64,000 nucleotides of DNA from Tolypothrix bouteillei VB521301. Its GTDB lineage: Bacteria > Cyanobacteriota > Cyanobacteriia > Cyanobacteriales > Nostocaceae. Shown piece after piece: positions 63,041 through 64,000 of this stretch. Below the pieces are notes generated by a model. That model worked only from the letters and a program-made list of their open reading frames with translations, had not been told where the DNA came from and ran no database searches. How positions within the stretch are numbered: position 1 is the first letter of the stretch; each line of letters opens with the position of its first letter. The translations under genes and the position numbers were made by a program. The DNA is taken from the NCBI RefSeq assembly GCF_000760695.4, contig NZ_JHEG04000001.1, forward strand, positions 6,516,204 to 6,580,203, read 5' to 3'.

Positions 63041-64000
63041 ATGAGCAAAGTTATTGGGATCGACTTAGGCACTACCAACAGTTGTGTCGCGGTTCTAGAA
63101 GGTGGTCAGCCGATTGTTATTTCTAATTCAGAAGGTGGGCGAACAACTCCCAGTATTGTGGGATTTGGAAAGGGTGGCGATCGCTTGATCGGTCAATTGG
63201 CAAAGCGTCAAGCTGTGACAAATGCTGAGAATACGATTTTTAGTATTAAGCGTTTTATTGGGCGTCGTTGGGAAGATACTGTTGCAGAACGAGAGCGTGT
63301 CCCATACAACTGTGTCAAAGGTAGAGACGAGACTGTCGATGTTCAGATTCGCGGGAGCAATTATACGCCCCAAGAAATTTCTGCCATGATCTTGCAAAAA
63401 CTCAAGCAAGATGCAGAAAGCTTTTTGGGTGAATCTGTGACCCAGGCAGTAATTACAGTACCGGCGTATTTCACAGACGCTCAAAGACAAGCCACAAAAG
63501 ATGCAGGTACTATCGCCGGACTTGAAGTCTTGCGGATTATCAACGAGCCGACGGCAGCTGCCTTAGCCTTTGGGTTGGACAAGCAAGACCAAGAACAATT
63601 GATTCTGGTGTTTGACTTGGGAGGTGGAACCTTCGATGTATCTATTCTACAACTTGGAGATGGGGTATTTGAAGTCAAAGCCACTTGTGGTAACAACCAT
63701 TTGGGAGGCGATGATTTTGACAACTGCATAGTGCTCTGGATGGTAGAACGCTTCAAGCAGCAGGAAAGAATCGATTTGACCCAAGATAAAATGGCGTTGC
63801 AACGCCTGCGAGAAGCGGCTGAAAAGGCAAAAATTGAACTTTCAAGCATGGGTTCCACTTCCATTAATTTGCCGTTTATCACTGCTAACGAAACGGGTCC
63901 CAAGCATCTGGAAATGGAACTCACCCGCGCCAAATTTGAAGAGATGGCAACAAGTCTTATTGAAGCCACCATTGAACCAATGCTTCAGGCGCTTAAAGAT
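63041..64000 (+). CDS. dnaK: Hsp70 chaperone DnaK, 3' end outside window
   Basis: ATG at 63041 ([20 protein letters not shown]). The first 320 codons cover most of the ATPase domain: [62 protein letters not shown] and [13 protein letters not shown]. The frame is open to the last base of the window. With grpE upstream this is the usual grpE-dnaK(-dnaJ) order. The two J-domain proteins at 15-17 kb could be partners in trans. Confidence 0.95.
   Translation, partial: MSKVIGIDLGTTNSCVAVLEGGQPIVISNSEGGRTTPSIVGFGKGGDRLIGQLAKRQAVTNAENTIFSIKRFIGRRWEDTVAERERVPYNCVKGRDETVDVQIRGSNYTPQEISAMILQKLKQDAESFLGESVTQAVITVPAYFTDAQRQATKDAGTIAGLEVLRIINEPTAAALAFGLDKQDQEQLILVFDLGGGTFDVSILQLGDGVFEVKATCGNNHLGGDDFDNCIVLWMVERFKQQERIDLTQDKMALQRLREAAEKAKIELSSMGSTSINLPFITANETGPKHLEMELTRAKFEEMATSLIEATIEPMLQALKD

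Overview
The window is chromosomal DNA of a filamentous, probably heterocyst-forming cyanobacterium (Nostocales-like). The signs are many HIP1 octamers (GCGATCGC), heptanucleotide tandem arrays between genes, a group I intron in a tRNA gene, a tocopherol cyclase, menaquinone/phylloquinone-type MenH, GuaB3, Ycf35, BioU, the cyanobacterial DUFs 1997, 2288, 3038, 4079 and 4335, and several WD40/TPR/ankyrin proteins. Species cannot be fixed from the sequence alone. Identifications rest on reading motifs and translations; no database search was possible.

Layout. 1-5.0 kb: end of menH, a lambda-type lysozyme, an NAD(P)-binding reductase, DUF1997, DUF4079 and a 13-repeat ankyrin protein. 5.0-8.1 kb: a decay island with an antitoxin-like ORF, a truncated HNH nuclease joined to a beheaded protease-WD40 gene, a YhcG-type nuclease, a frameshifted WD40 scrap and a Uma2 nuclease. 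8.1-12.6 kb: fused CbiG-CobJ (cobalamin), a holin-like membrane protein, a metallophosphoesterase and the wreck of a PD-(D/E)XK-like gene. 12.8-17.3 kb: three minus-strand genes, a coiled-coil/WD40 membrane protein and two J-domain/TPR proteins, one also carrying a seven-bladed propeller. 17.3-21.1 kb: tocopherol cyclase, tRNA-Arg(CCU) split by a group I intron, YdcF, DUF2288 and an AI-2E-type permease. 21.3-25.1 kb: the fatty-acid/phospholipid run plsX-fabH-fabD-plsC. 25.8-31 kb: dacB, then metG-labA-lptC. 31.4-34.5 kb: an acyltransferase/alpha-beta hydrolase pair and an EcsC/TerB-like protein. 34.8-39.8 kb: a three-gene phosphorelay operon. 40-45.6 kb: pepA, an HTH protein, an IS200/IS605 element with tnpA and an unusual tnpB, and a LOG-type enzyme. 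46-54.6 kb: trxA, guaB3, mutS2, DUF3038-DUF4335 and the DUF2997-ycf35-ferredoxin operon. 55-61.4 kb: bioU, an unknown gene and the type IV pilus motor genes pilB-pilT-pilC. 61.4-64 kb: grpE and the first 320 codons of dnaK.

The most striking feature is repeat traffic. Heptamer arrays (GCTAATR, TTAGTGG) touch or supply the stop codons of at least eight genes. Short dispersed repeats have entered reading frames without breaking them: the same ten-residue peptide sits inside both the Uma2 nuclease and the DUF4335 protein, and GGGGACAAGG/CCCTCACT-type repeats are translated inside MutS2, a histidine kinase, CobJ and the LptC leader. A heptad repeat is also inserted in the group I intron. The best candidates for follow-up are the J-TPR-WD40 cluster, the tnpB that lacks the canonical RuvC-II glutamate, the orphan operator at 42.19 kb, and the array-at-stop-codon pattern.
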